Source: Acidobacteriota bacterium (GTDB lineage: Bacteria > Acidobacteriota > Terriglobia > Acidiferrales > UBA7541). Taken from it: 64,000 nt of DNA. Below are positions 1 to 9,166 of the stretch, piece after piece (the first letter of the stretch is position 1; every line of letters begins with the position of its first letter). The notes below the pieces were generated by a model that saw nothing but the letters and a program-made list of their open reading frames with translations, was not told the DNA's origin and ran no database searches. Where the stretch lies: NCBI GenBank assembly GCA_016201285.1, contig JACQDE010000033.1:1-64000 (forward strand). Direction: 5' to 3'. Position numbers and translations under genes: made by a program.

Positions 1-1
1 A

Positions 2-373
2 ACGGTTGTGGCAGGGGCCCAAAAAGTAAGGGGAAGGCAGAAACTGCATCCCGCGACAAAAACGTTTCTGGCGCTGCGGATTGCGGTGAATCGGGAGTTG
101 GAGGACCTCGAGCAGTTTCTTGACCGGGCCCCCGCCACATTGAATTCCGAAGGACGCTGGATCGTCCTGAGCTATCACTCGCTGGAAGACCGCCTGGTGA
201 AGCAGGCCTTTCGCCGGCTGGCCCAGCAGGGCGTGGTGAAAGTGCTGACGAAGCACGTGGTGATTCCCGCGCCGGAAGAAACCCGCACGAACCCGCGCGC
301 GCGCAGCGCGAAGATGCGGGTGGCTGAAAAATTGGCTCCGCCCGTGGCGGGAGCGGAAGAGAGCGCCGCCTGA
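2..373 (+). CDS. rsmH: 16S rRNA m4C1402 methyltransferase RsmH (MraW), C-terminal part
   Basis: The reading frame is open at the left edge, so only the last ~123 residues are present. RsmH methylates N4 of C1402 in 16S rRNA with S-adenosylmethionine. The segment NRELEDLEQFLDRAP followed by LSYHSLEDRLVKQAF is the conserved RsmH C-terminal region, and TNPRARSAKMRVAEK is its usual basic tail. The stop TGA (371-373) shares its last base with the ATG of the next gene, which indicates translational coupling at the head of the dcw cluster. The missing N-terminal part should hold the SAM-binding motifs. Confidence 0.93.
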   Translation, partial: TVVAGAQKVRGRQKLHPATKTFLALRIAVNRELEDLEQFLDRAPATLNSEGRWIVLSYHSLEDRLVKQAFRRLAQQGVVKVLTKHVVIPAPEETRTNPRARSAKMRVAEKLAPPVAGAEESAA

Positions 374-771
374 TGAGCGACTACTACACCGTCAAGCGCA
401 TTGACAACTCGCGCCTGGTGCGGACCGCGAATCCCAACCGGATGCGTGAGTCGTGCCGCATCGTCGCCTTCGGCTGCGTTCTTGCCGCCGGCCTTTTGCT
501 TTACGCGTGGCAGCATTTCCAGTGCTTGCAGCTCGGTTATCAGCTCGAAGAGCTCAAGGCGGAGCGCGGCCAGGCCGCGGAAATGAATCTCCGCTTGAAA
601 TTGGAAGTTGCCGCGCTGAAGTCGCCCGAGCGCATTGATGCCATTGCCAGCAACACGCTTGGCCTGACCATGCCAGTGCCTGGCCAGGTGGCCCCGGTCT
701 ATGGACCGTCCGAGGCGGTGCTGGCGCAGGCGCGCGCCGCCGCTGCCGCTGCGGACGCTTCACCGCGCTAA
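373..771 (+). CDS. ftsL: cell division protein FtsL
   Basis: This 132-residue protein has the bitopic FtsL layout: a short basic cytoplasmic N-terminus, one membrane segment at about residues 29-46, then a periplasmic heptad-rich helix (QLGYQLEELKAERGQAAEMN) typical of the FtsL/DivIC group. The end is low-complexity Ala-rich. FtsL joins FtsQ/FtsB and helps activate the FtsWI synthase at the septum. The assignment rests on topology, coiled coil and position between rsmH and ftsI, because FtsL sequences diverge strongly. The start overlaps the rsmH stop by one base. Confidence 0.85.
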   Translation: MSDYYTVKRIDNSRLVRTANPNRMRESCRIVAFGCVLAAGLLLYAWQHFQCLQLGYQLEELKAERGQAAEMNLRLKLEVAALKSPERIDAIASNTLGLTMPVPGQVAPVYGPSEAVLAQARAAAAAADASPR

Positions 772-845
772 CACGGGCCGCACCGGCACTCGTGGCGGAC
801 AGCATTTTGTGAGATTGAGGGATACATCCTTGTAGGCCGGAGTTC

Positions 846-2912
846 ATGGAGCAACGCAGCCCCCGCATCCGACTCGTAGTGGTGGCGATCGTGGCGGTTC
901 TGTGGATGGGGGCGGTGCTGGCCCGGCTCAGTTACCTCCAGCTTTTCCGCTACACCGAATACCTCGGACGCGCCCAGCGGCAGCAGCAGCGCATCGTCGA
1001 AATCAGCCCCAAGCGCGGCGTGCTCTACGACCGCAACCTCCGCGAGCTGGCCATGAGCATCTCCGTGGACTCACTCTTCGCCGTGCCCTCGGAGATTGCC
1101 GACCCGCAGATGGTGGGCCGCCTGCTCTCCGGCGTGCTGGACACTGCCGGCGAAGAAATCGAAACAAAGATGAAAGGCTCGCGCTCCTTCGTCTGGCTGG
1201 CGCGCAAGCTTCCGCCCGACCAGGTGCAGCGCATCGAGGCCATGAATCTCCGCGGCATCTACTTCCAGAAAGAGAGCCGCCGCTTCTATCCCAAGCGCGA
1301 GCTCGCTGCGCATGTGCTCGGCTACGTGGACGTGGACGAGAAGGGCCTGGCCGGCCTCGAGTACGCCTTCGACAAGCAGGTCCGCCCCAAGCCCGGCAAG
1401 CTGCTGATTCTCGCCGACGCGCGCCGCCGCTGGTACGACCGCAGCGAGCAGGCCGCCGACGCCGGCGCGAGCGTGGTGCTCACGCTCGACGAAAAAATTC
1501 AGTACATCGCCGAAAAAGAACTAGCTGCCGCCGTCGAGAAGACGCACGCGCAGGCCGGCTCCGTCGTCGTGCAAGATCCCAACACCGGCGAGTTGCTCGC
1601 CGTGGCCAACTGGCCCACGTTCAATCCCAACCTGCCCGGCGATTTTCCTGCCGAAGCGCACATGAACCGCGCCATCGCGGCCACCTACGAGCCCGGCTCA
1701 ACATTCAAAATCGTCGCCGTCGCCGCGGCTCTGGAAGAAGGCATCACGCGCCCCGACGAAGTGATTGACTGCCAGATGGGCGCCATCTACATCGCCGGCC
1801 ATCGCATCCGCGACCACAAGCCCTTTGGCCTGCTCACTGTCTCGCAGGTCATCGCCAAGTCCAGCGACGTCGGCGCCATCAAACTCGGTCTGCGCCTCGG
1901 CGCCCCCAAGTTCTACGACTACATCCGCGCCTTCGGCTTCGGCCAGTCCACCGGCATCGAGCTCCCCGGCGAAACGCGCGGCCTGCTGAAGCGCGCGGCG
2001 AGCTGGACGCCCGCTTCCGTGGGCGCCATTTCCATGGGCCAGGAAGTCGGCGTCACGTCGGTGCAACTGGTCTCCGCGTTTTCCGCCATCGCCAACGGCG
2101 GCGTGCTCTACCATCCGCGCATCGTGCGCGAGATGCGCCGCGGCACGCAGGCCATTGCGGCCGTTGGCGCCGCGCCCGCGCGCGTGATCAGCCCCACGAC
2201 CGCCGCCACGCTGCGCCGGATGTTCGAGGGCGTGGTGCTCGAAGGCACGGGCAACCGGGCGCGCCTGGATGGCTACAGCGCCGCGGGCAAGACCGGCACG
2301 GCGCAAAAGATTGACCCGAACACCGGCACGTACTCCGCGACGCAGTTCATCGCTTCGTTCGCAGGCTTCGCGCCGGTGAACACGCCGGCCATCACCGTCC
2401 TCGTTACGCTGGATTCACCGGTAGGTGGCTATCACGGGGGCGACGTTGCCGCGCCGATTTTCAAGCGCGTCGCCGAGCAGGTGCTCTCCTATCTCGACGT
2501 GCCGCACGACGTGGCCATCTCGCCGGCGCAGCAGATGGCTGCCTTGCGCGGCAAGCCGCAGCCGCGCCCGGACGTGAGCGACTTCGATCCGGTGCAGGTG
2601 GAGACCGCCGGCGCGCCGAGCGCCCTGCCCGTCTTTCCGCCGGAGCCGGCGGCGCAGCCCTCGTGGAACGCCGCGCCCACCGTGGCACTCGCTGAAGGCG
2701 AAGGCGTGCCCGTGCCCCGGCTGGCCGGCATGACCGTCCGCAGCGTCACCGAGCAATGCCTGCGGCTCGGCCTGAATCCCGTGTTGATTGGCACCGGGGT
2801 TGCAATTGAACAGAATCCGGAGCCCGGCGCAAACGTTCGTCCGGGCAGCCGTATTACCGTGCGTTTTGCGCGCTCGCCGGCCTTGCGCGCCGTTGCGGTT
2901 GGGGGGAACTGA
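846..2912 (+). CDS. ftsI: septal peptidoglycan transpeptidase FtsI (PBP3) with C-terminal PASTA domain
   Basis: This 688-residue class B penicillin-binding protein crosslinks septal peptidoglycan. It has an N-terminal membrane anchor (about residues 10-27), a PBP dimerisation domain, and a transpeptidase domain with S285-T-F-K288 as the nucleophile motif, S339-S340-D341 as the second motif and K482-T-G-T as the third. A single PASTA domain lies at about residues 620-680 (VPRLAGMTVRSVTEQCLRLG). This architecture is nearer to Gram-positive/SpoVD-like class B PBPs than to E. coli FtsI. It lies between ftsL and murE. Confidence 0.95.
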   Translation: MEQRSPRIRLVVVAIVAVLWMGAVLARLSYLQLFRYTEYLGRAQRQQQRIVEISPKRGVLYDRNLRELAMSISVDSLFAVPSEIADPQMVGRLLSGVLDTAGEEIETKMKGSRSFVWLARKLPPDQVQRIEAMNLRGIYFQKESRRFYPKRELAAHVLGYVDVDEKGLAGLEYAFDKQVRPKPGKLLILADARRRWYDRSEQAADAGASVVLTLDEKIQYIAEKELAAAVEKTHAQAGSVVVQDPNTGELLAVANWPTFNPNLPGDFPAEAHMNRAIAATYEPGSTFKIVAVAAALEEGITRPDEVIDCQMGAIYIAGHRIRDHKPFGLLTVSQVIAKSSDVGAIKLGLRLGAPKFYDYIRAFGFGQSTGIELPGETRGLLKRAASWTPASVGAISMGQEVGVTSVQLVSAFSAIANGGVLYHPRIVREMRRGTQAIAAVGAAPARVISPTTAATLRRMFEGVVLEGTGNRARLDGYSAAGKTGTAQKIDPNTGTYSATQFIASFAGFAPVNTPAITVLVTLDSPVGGYHGGDVAAPIFKRVAEQVLSYLDVPHDVAISPAQQMAALRGKPQPRPDVSDFDPVQVETAGAPSALPVFPPEPAAQPSWNAAPTVALAEGEGVPVPRLAGMTVRSVTEQCLRLGLNPVLIGTGVAIEQNPEPGANVRPGSRITVRFARSPALRAVAVGGN

Positions 2913-2989
2913 AGTTGCACACGCGCATGAAGAGACGCCAGGCGCGTTTGAGAACGCCCCGGCGAGGATTTAGACTGGTAAGTGCAAGA

Positions 2990-4474
2990 ATGACACTCAG
3001 GAACCTGCTGGTCGGAATTGATGCTGTTCCGCCTTCGGTCAATTTGGGCGCGGAGATTTCTTCGGTCGCCTGCGACAGCCGCAAGGCCACGCCCGGCTCG
3101 CTGTTCGTGGCCATCCGCGGCGAAAAGACCGACGGCAACCGCTACGTCACGGACGCCGTCGCCCGCGGGGCCCGCGTCGTGCTCAGCGAGCAGATCGCTC
3201 CTGCCGGTCTGCCCCCCGCGGTGGCGTGGATTGAAGTCCGCGACGCGCGCAAAGCGCTCGCCACCGCCGCGGCGAATTTCTACGGCCGCCCCGCCGAAAC
3301 CCTCAAGCTTGCCGGCGTCACCGGCACCAACGGCAAGACGACCACGGTGTTCCTGGTGGATGCGATTCTTCGCGCCGCGGGATTGGCCTCGGGCATGTTC
3401 GGCACGATCCGCTACCGCACGCCGAAGGGCGCGCAGGCCGCCGCCAACACGACGCCCGAATCGCTCGACCTGCAACGCTTCCTCGCCGACGTGCGCGACG
3501 CCGGGGGCACGCACGCCACGCTGGAAGTCAGCTCGCACGCGCTGGCGCTGGACCGCGTGTGGGGCTGCCCGTTCGGCGTCGCGGTCTTCACCAACCTGAC
3601 GCGCGACCACCTCGACTTTCACAAAACGATGGACGCCTATTTCGCCGCCAAGCGCCGCTTCTTCGAAGGCACCGGCGGCGGCGCACCGGCCGTCGGAGTG
3701 GTCAATACGGACGACCCGCACGGCAAGCAGCTCGCCGGCCTCGCGCAGCGCACGCTTACTTACGGCCTGCTGAACGGCGCGGACATCACCACAAAAAAAT
3801 TCGCCCTGGCTTTTTCCGGCCTCGAATTCACCGCGCAGACGCCCGCCGGCAAGATCGAAATCCGTTCGCCGCTTGTCGGCCGCATCAACGTGTACAACAT
3901 CCTCGCCGCCGCCGGCGCTGGAATCGGCCTAGGTCTTTCGACGGAAGCGATCGAGCAGGGCATCCGCTCGCTCGAGTGCGTCCCCGGGCGCTTCGCGCGC
4001 ATTGACGAGGGACAGCCCTTCCTCGTCGTTGTGGACTACGCGCACACCGACGACGCGCTGCGCAACCTGATCCAGACCGCTCGCGAGCTGGTGAAGACCG
4101 GCCGCATCATCACGCTCTTCGGTTGCGGCGGCGAGCGCGACCGCACCAAGCGCCCGCTCATGGGGGAGGCCGCCGGCAGCATGAGCGACCTGGTCGTGCT
4201 CTCGAACGATAACCCGCGCGGGGAAGATCCGCTGCGCATCATCAATGACGCCGTCGTCGGACTTCAGAAAGTGAATGCCAAGTACGTGGTCGAGCCGGAG
4301 CGGGGCCGGGCCATCGAAATCGCTCTGGAAGAAGCCCGCGAAGGCGACATCGTTCTGCTCGCCGGCAAGGGCCACGAGACATATCAAGTTTTGAAAGACC
4401 GCACGATTGATTTTGACGACCACGAAGTGGCCCGCGCGGCGCTGCGGCAGCGCGGGTACGCCAAGTCGTCGTAG
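2990..4474 (+). CDS. murE: UDP-MurNAc-L-Ala-D-Glu:meso-DAP ligase MurE
   Basis: MurE adds the third stem-peptide residue in the cytoplasm. I chose the ATG at 2990 (MTLRNLLVGID, 494 residues); a longer frame from 2915 adds 25 Arg-rich residues unlike the family. The ATP-binding loop is G109-VTGTNGKTT. The motif D407-N-P-R410 is the known signature of enzymes that select meso-diaminopimelate, so the wall is probably mDAP-type. The C-terminal LLAGKGHETYQ is typical. It follows ftsI and precedes murF after a 156-bp spacer holding a hairpin repeat. Confidence 0.95.
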   Translation: MTLRNLLVGIDAVPPSVNLGAEISSVACDSRKATPGSLFVAIRGEKTDGNRYVTDAVARGARVVLSEQIAPAGLPPAVAWIEVRDARKALATAAANFYGRPAETLKLAGVTGTNGKTTTVFLVDAILRAAGLASGMFGTIRYRTPKGAQAAANTTPESLDLQRFLADVRDAGGTHATLEVSSHALALDRVWGCPFGVAVFTNLTRDHLDFHKTMDAYFAAKRRFFEGTGGGAPAVGVVNTDDPHGKQLAGLAQRTLTYGLLNGADITTKKFALAFSGLEFTAQTPAGKIEIRSPLVGRINVYNILAAAGAGIGLGLSTEAIEQGIRSLECVPGRFARIDEGQPFLVVVDYAHTDDALRNLIQTARELVKTGRIITLFGCGGERDRTKRPLMGEAAGSMSDLVVLSNDNPRGEDPLRIINDAVVGLQKVNAKYVVEPERGRAIEIALEEAREGDIVLLAGKGHETYQVLKDRTIDFDDHEVARAALRQRGYAKSS

Positions 4475-4630
4475 CGCGATTGCAGGGGCGTCCGCCGCGG
4501 CCGACGCCCACGTTTGGCACGCCACACGCAAGAGAAGCAAGGGAGACCCGGCCCTGCGGAAACCCTTGAGAGATGCCCGCCTAAAGGCGGGCGCTACACA
4601 AGATGCTACACGGAGTCCGGTGAGGACGCC
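4475..4630. repeat. murE-murF spacer with a CTACA-tailed hairpin repeat
   Basis: The spacer has no credible gene. Bases 4575-4598 form a hairpin (GCCCGCC, short loop, GGCGGGC) followed by GCTACA. The same design (variable GC-rich hairpin, then CTACA or CTACG) recurs at many sites in the window. A ribosome-binding site, GGTGAGGA, sits just before the murF ATG at 4631. Confidence 0.7.
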
Positions 4631-6265
4631 ATGCGGTGGACGGTACAACAGGTTGCTCGCGCTTTGGGTGTCGCAGCTCCCCCGGGTCTTGACCCCCTGG
4701 CCCGGCTGGCCGGCGTCTCGATTGATTCTCGGACTGTCGGCGCTGGAGAGCTGTTCATCGCCATACACGGACCGCGTCACGACGGACACGCTTTTGTGGC
4801 GGCGGCATTCGGCCACGGCGCCCTGGCGGCTGTGGTCGCGCGTTCGCGCCTTGTGGACTACCCCGAGGCAATTCGCACAAAGCTCTTCGCGGTGGACGAC
4901 GCGCTCGCGGCGCTTCAGCGCCTGGCCTGGACGGTCCGCGACGACTGGCGCGCTGCCGATCCCGGCCGCTGCCTGGCCGCGGTCACCGGTTCCACGGGCA
5001 AGACCACAACCAAGGAGATTCTGGCGGCGCTGCTTGCCGCGAGGTTCCGCGTACTGAAGAACGAAGGCAACCTCAACAACGAATACGGCGTGCCGCTCAC
5101 GCTGCTGCGCCTCGAGGACGACCACGACGCCGCCGTGCTCGAGCTAGGGATGTCGCATCGCGGCGAGATCGAGCGCCTGGCGCGCATCACCGAGCCGGAA
5201 GTCGGCGTGGTGACTCTGGTCGCGCCGGTGCACCTAGAATTTTTCGCGTCGCTGGACGAGATTGCGCTGGCGAAACGCGAGTTGATTGAGAACCTGGCCG
5301 GCCCCGCGCCGGTGGCCGTGCTCAACGCGGACGATCCGCGCGTCTCGCGTTTCGCTTCGGCGTTCCGCGGCAAAGTGCTGACGTTTGGCCTGGGCAAGGA
5401 CGCGGATTTCCGCGCGGAGAAAATTGAAGACCGCGGGGCGGAGGGGATTGCGTTTGATTTTGTATGGCCGAGTGTCGGAAGCGTGGCGAGTGGTCCCGAG
5501 GATTCGGGATGGCGAGTGGCGGGAGAGAAAGACGGCGGTACAGATGCCGAAGAAAAGAACCGGCTGGAAGCCGGCGGTACAGAAGCACGCGCAGGCAAGA
5601 GTGCCTGCGCCACGCGGTTGGAACTGCCACTGGCGGGGCGGCACAACGTGATGAATGCGCTGGCGGCGCTGGCGGCGGCCAGCGTGTGGGGCGTCGGCGC
5701 GGAAGAAGCGAAGCGAGTTTTCCCGACGCTGGCGCCGGCGGCGATGCGCGGCGAGGTGCTGAAGTTCCAGGCCGGCTTCACGGTGATCAATGACTGCTAC
5801 AACTCGAATCCGGTCGCGCTGGCCTCCATGATCGGCCTGCTGGCCGGCACGCCCGGCTACCGCCGCCGCATTCTCGCCGCCGGGGAGATGCTCGAGCTCG
5901 GTCCTGAATCCGGGCGCCTCCATCGGGAGGCCGGCCATCTGGCCGCCTCCATCGGTCTCGACTGGATCTTTGGCGTGCAGGGACTCGCCGAAGAATTCGT
6001 CCTAGGCGCCGAAGAGGCCGGGCAGTCGCCCACACGCACCCGGTTCTTCAATACCGCGGACGAAGCCGCCACCTATCTCTGCGCGCTCATTGAGCCCGGC
6101 GACTTGCTGCTGGTGAAGGGTTCGCGCGGCGTGAGAATGGAGCGCATCGTCGAGGCGCTCACGGCCACACACGCGCTGGCGCCCGTGGGACCGCCGCGGA
6201 GGGTGGAGATCCTTCGCTTCGCTCAGGATGACAACGCGAAGGATGACAAAGAGAGGAGGGACTGA
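4631..6265 (+). CDS. murF: UDP-MurNAc-tripeptide:D-Ala-D-Ala ligase MurF, with in-frame repeat insertion
   Basis: MurF attaches D-Ala-D-Ala to complete the UDP-MurNAc-pentapeptide. The start is ATG 4631 ([13 protein letters not shown]), after GGTGAGGA; a longer frame from 4514 reads through the hairpin repeat. The ATP loop is [11 protein letters not shown], and [14 protein letters not shown] and DCYNSNP are family motifs. The 544 residues are long for MurF (about 450-480). About 48 extra residues (roughly 280-329) are encoded by dispersed hairpin repeats, and the last ~20 residues (ILRFAQDD...) come from another repeat. The frame stays open, so the enzyme may still work. Confidence 0.92.
   Translation: MRWTVQQVARALGVAAPPGLDPLARLAGVSIDSRTVGAGELFIAIHGPRHDGHAFVAAAFGHGALAAVVARSRLVDYPEAIRTKLFAVDDALAALQRLAWTVRDDWRAADPGRCLAAVTGSTGKTTTKEILAALLAARFRVLKNEGNLNNEYGVPLTLLRLEDDHDAAVLELGMSHRGEIERLARITEPEVGVVTLVAPVHLEFFASLDEIALAKRELIENLAGPAPVAVLNADDPRVSRFASAFRGKVLTFGLGKDADFRAEKIEDRGAEGIAFDFVWPSVGSVASGPEDSGWRVAGEKDGGTDAEEKNRLEAGGTEARAGKSACATRLELPLAGRHNVMNALAALAAASVWGVGAEEAKRVFPTLAPAAMRGEVLKFQAGFTVINDCYNSNPVALASMIGLLAGTPGYRRRILAAGEMLELGPESGRLHREAGHLAASIGLDWIFGVQGLAEEFVLGAEEAGQSPTRTRFFNTADEAATYLCALIEPGDLLLVKGSRGVRMERIVEALTATHALAPVGPPRRVEILRFAQDDNAKDDKERRD
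5470..5617. repeat. hairpin repeats inserted in-frame within murF
   Basis: Two palindromes lie inside the coding region. One is at 5560-5581 (CCGGCT, GAAG, then CCGG, ending GGTACA). The other is at 5589-5610 (GCGCAGGCA, loop, TGCCTGCGC). They resemble the intergenic hairpins of this window. They encode a Gly/Glu/Ala-rich stretch absent from usual MurF proteins and keep the frame. Confidence 0.7.
6207..6234. repeat. CCTTCG...CTCAGGATGACA repeat overlapping the murF 3' end
   Basis: This motif is also found, with variations, near 11919, 15329, 16388, 31508 and 50878. Here it encodes the final MurF residues ([10 protein letters not shown]). The repeat, not selection on MurF, probably explains this C-terminus. 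Confidence 0.65.
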
Positions 6266-6266
6266 G

Positions 6267-7400
6267 ATGCTCTACTACCTCCTCTACCACGTCTTGCAGC
6301 CCTACTTCAGCCCGCTCAACGTATTTCGCTACATCACCGTGCGCACCGCCGTGGCCAGCCTCACCGCGCTTTTTCTCTGCCTGGTGCTCGGCCCGTGGAT
6401 GACGCGCAAGCTGCGCGAGATGCAGATCGGCCAGTTCATCCGCGAGGAAGGCCCCGAGCGCCATCAGGCCAAGGCCGGCACGCCCACGATGGGCGGCATC
6501 CTCATCGTCATCGCCATCATCGTCCCCACGCTCCTCTGGGCCAACCTGACGAATGTGTACGTGTGGGTGGCGCTGTTCGCCACCGGCATTTTCGCCGCCA
6601 TCGGTTTCCTCGACGACTACAACAAAGTCGTCCGCAAGCGCAGCCTCGGGCTCACCGGGCGCACGAAACTCCTGCTGCAAATTCTGACCAGCTTCGGCGT
6701 GGGCGTCGTGCTGCTGATCATGCGCGCCGGCGGCACGTACTCCTCCGATTTGATCATGCCGTTCTTCAAAAACGTGCGGCCGGACCTGGTGATCCAGCCG
6801 CTGCTGTCGAATCCGTACCTGGTGCCGGTGGCCATTCTTCCGTTCCTGGCGTTTCTGGTGCTGGTGATTGTCGGCTCGTCGAACGCGGTCAACCTGACGG
6901 ACGGGTTGGACGGGCTGGCCATCGGCTGCGTGGTGATTGCCGGCGGGGCGTTCACCGTGCTCACCTACGTCACCAGCCACGCCCGCTTCGCGGACTACCT
7001 TGACATCCAGCACATGCCGGCCGTCGGCGAGCTCACTATTTTCTGTGGCTCGATTGTCGGCGCCTCCATCGGCTTCCTCTGGTACAACGCGCACCCGGCG
7101 GAGATGTTCATGGGCGACGTGGGCTCGCTCTCGCTCGGCGGCGCACTCGGCACCGTGGCGGTGATGATCAAGCAGGAGATCCTGCTGGTCTTTGTCGGGG
7201 GCGTGTTTGTGGTCGAGGCGCTCTCCGTGATCCTGCAGGTCGCTTCCTTCAAGCTCACCGGCAAGCGCATCTTCAAGATGGCGCCCATCCATCATCATTT
7301 CGAGCTGATCGGGTGGAGCGAATCGAAAATCATCGTGCGCTTCTGGATTGTGGCGATTGTGTTTGCGCTGTTCGCGCTGACGACGTTGAAACTAAGGTGA
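6267..7400 (+). CDS. mraY: phospho-MurNAc-pentapeptide translocase MraY
   Basis: MraY is the integral membrane enzyme that transfers phospho-MurNAc-pentapeptide to undecaprenyl phosphate, giving lipid I. The start ATG 6267 ([14 protein letters not shown]) has GAGGAGGG at 6253-6260 as ribosome-binding site; the 13-residue longer version starts inside murF. The 377-residue product has about ten hydrophobic segments, the family sequences AGTPTMGG and [10 protein letters not shown], the loop [15 protein letters not shown], and the Mg/uridine-proximal HHHFE motif near the C-terminus. The ATG lies one base after the murF stop. Confidence 0.96.
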   Translation: MLYYLLYHVLQPYFSPLNVFRYITVRTAVASLTALFLCLVLGPWMTRKLREMQIGQFIREEGPERHQAKAGTPTMGGILIVIAIIVPTLLWANLTNVYVWVALFATGIFAAIGFLDDYNKVVRKRSLGLTGRTKLLLQILTSFGVGVVLLIMRAGGTYSSDLIMPFFKNVRPDLVIQPLLSNPYLVPVAILPFLAFLVLVIVGSSNAVNLTDGLDGLAIGCVVIAGGAFTVLTYVTSHARFADYLDIQHMPAVGELTIFCGSIVGASIGFLWYNAHPAEMFMGDVGSLSLGGALGTVAVMIKQEILLVFVGGVFVVEALSVILQVASFKLTGKRIFKMAPIHHHFELIGWSESKIIVRFWIVAIVFALFALTTLKLR

Positions 7401-7503
7401 GGGACGGAGTTGGAGGGTTGGAAAGTTGGAAGGTTAGAAAGTTACAGAGTGACAGAGTCAAAAAGATCAAGGCGACGAGAAGCATTGCGAGGGCGGCAAG
7501 GAA

Positions 7504-8892
7504 GTGAAACCGGGAATTAAACTCGAAGGGAAGCGGGTGCTGGTGGTGGGACTGGCGCGCACGGGCGTGGCCTCGGCGCTCTTTTGCGCGGCTCGCGGCG
7601 CGCGCGTCACCGCCACTGACGAAAAGCCCGAAGCCGAGCTCGCTGCCGCCGCTGCCAACCTTCGCGCCGCCGGCGTCGAACTCGAGCTGGGCGGACATTC
7701 GCAGGAAACCTTCCTTCGGCAGGAGCTGATCATCCAGAGCCCCGGCGTGCCCGCGGAGATGGCCTGCTTCGTCGCCGCCCGCGCCGCCGGCGTGCCCGTC
7801 TGGAGCGAAGTCGAGCTGGCCTGGCGCTTCCTCCGCGGCCGGCTGATCGCCATCACCGGCTCGAACGGCAAGACCACCACCACCGCGCTCGTGGGCCACA
7901 TCCTCCAGTCCGCCGGCCTGCCTACGCTGGTCGGCGGCAACATCGGCACGCCGCTCATCTCGCTCGTGGAATTCTCCAGCGACGCGACACTCACCGTCGC
8001 CGAGATGTCCAGCTTCCAGCTCGAAACCATCGCCGCCTTCCGCCCCGAGATCGGCGTGTGGCTCAACCTCACGCCCGACCACCTCGACCGCCACGCCTCG
8101 TTCCAGCTCTACGGCCAGGCCAAGGCGCGCCTCTTCGAGAACCAGACGGAACATGACGCCGCCATCCTGAACGCCGACGACGCGGAGACGCCGCGCTATG
8201 CGCCGACCGGCCCGCGCGTGCACTGGTTCAGCCGGCAGCGGCGCGTGGCCCGCGGCGCGTTCCTCCGCGAAGACGCAATCGTCTTCCGCGCCAACGGCAG
8301 CGAGACAGTGCTGCTCCGCCGCGAGGACATCGGCCTGCGCGGCGAGCACAACGTGGAAAACGTCCTCGCCGCCGCCGCGGCCGCGTTCCTCGCGGGCGCT
8401 TCGCCCTCGGCCATCGCCGAAGGCGTCCGCACCTTCGCCGGCGTCGAGCACCGGCTCGAGTTCGTCGCCGAAATCGGCGGCGCTTCCTACTACAACGATT
8501 CCAAGGCCACTAACGTGGATGCCACGCTGAAGGCCATCGACGCCTTTCCGGGCAACCTGCTCATCATCCTCGGCGGCAAGGACAAGGGCGGCGACTTCAC
8601 CGCGCTCCGCGAGGCGCTCCACCGCCGCGCACGGCTCGCGCTGGTGATCGGCAAGGCCGCCGAAAAAATCTCCGAGCAGATTGCCGGCGCCGTGCCGGTC
8701 GAAGCCGCCGGCACGCTCGAGCGCGCCGTGCGCCTCGCGCATGAGCAGGCGCGGCCCGGCGACGTGGTGCTGCTGGCGCCGGCGTGCGCGAGCTTTGACC
8801 AATTTGAAAATTACGAGCACCGGGGGAGGGTGTTCAAGCAGATCGTGCGGAGCCTGACGAAGCCGTCAGTATCAAAAGAGAAAGCGAGCTAG
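7504..8892 (+). CDS. murD: UDP-MurNAc-L-Ala:D-Glu ligase MurD
   Basis: MurD adds D-glutamate to UDP-MurNAc-L-Ala in the cytoplasm. The 462-residue product starts at GTG 7504, preceded by an AAGGAAG-like site. It has the N-terminal Rossmann-like UDP-binding region (VLVVGLARTGVASALF), the ATP loop ITGSNGKTTTTALV, the central-domain motif LNLTPDHLDRH, and the C-terminal YNDSKATN and LAPACASFDQF segments diagnostic of MurD. It is separated from mraY by a 103-bp purine-rich spacer. Confidence 0.96.
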   Translation: MKPGIKLEGKRVLVVGLARTGVASALFCAARGARVTATDEKPEAELAAAAANLRAAGVELELGGHSQETFLRQELIIQSPGVPAEMACFVAARAAGVPVWSEVELAWRFLRGRLIAITGSNGKTTTTALVGHILQSAGLPTLVGGNIGTPLISLVEFSSDATLTVAEMSSFQLETIAAFRPEIGVWLNLTPDHLDRHASFQLYGQAKARLFENQTEHDAAILNADDAETPRYAPTGPRVHWFSRQRRVARGAFLREDAIVFRANGSETVLLRREDIGLRGEHNVENVLAAAAAAFLAGASPSAIAEGVRTFAGVEHRLEFVAEIGGASYYNDSKATNVDATLKAIDAFPGNLLIILGGKDKGGDFTALREALHRRARLALVIGKAAEKISEQIAGAVPVEAAGTLERAVRLAHEQARPGDVVLLAPACASFDQFENYEHRGRVFKQIVRSLTKPSVSKEKAS

Positions 8893-9166
8893 TGATTGGC
8901 GAAAAGCGAAAAACGAAAAACGGGAAAATCAAGACATCAACGCAGAGGCGCAGAGACCGCGGAGGAGCACAGAGAAAGCACGGAAGATTTGAAATTTAAG
9001 ATTTGAAATTTAAAACAAATGCAAAAGGCGAGGAAAGAAGTGGAAGGCAAAAAGACGGGAGGAGGGCGGCGAACTGAGCCCGCAGAGCAGAGTCGCAGGA
9101 AGGCGGGACTTACGACCCGCACTCCACAGGGAATGACGCGTTGAAAGAAGCGGAGCAAAGTTAGCG
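8893..9166. repeat. murD-ftsW spacer of purine-rich and dispersed repeat text
   Basis: I see no gene. It holds A/G-rich tracts (GAAATTTAAGATTTGAAATT) and a stretch at about 8938-8980 (CGCAGAGGCGCAGAG...) whose reverse complement is similar to 46914-46955, so it looks like another dispersed repeat. An AAAGAAGCGGAG stretch precedes ftsW. Confidence 0.6.

Noticed and set aside
2915-2989. N-terminal extension of MurE
   Set aside because: The 25 added residues are Arg-rich and unlike MurE N-termini; ATG 2990 gives the normal start.
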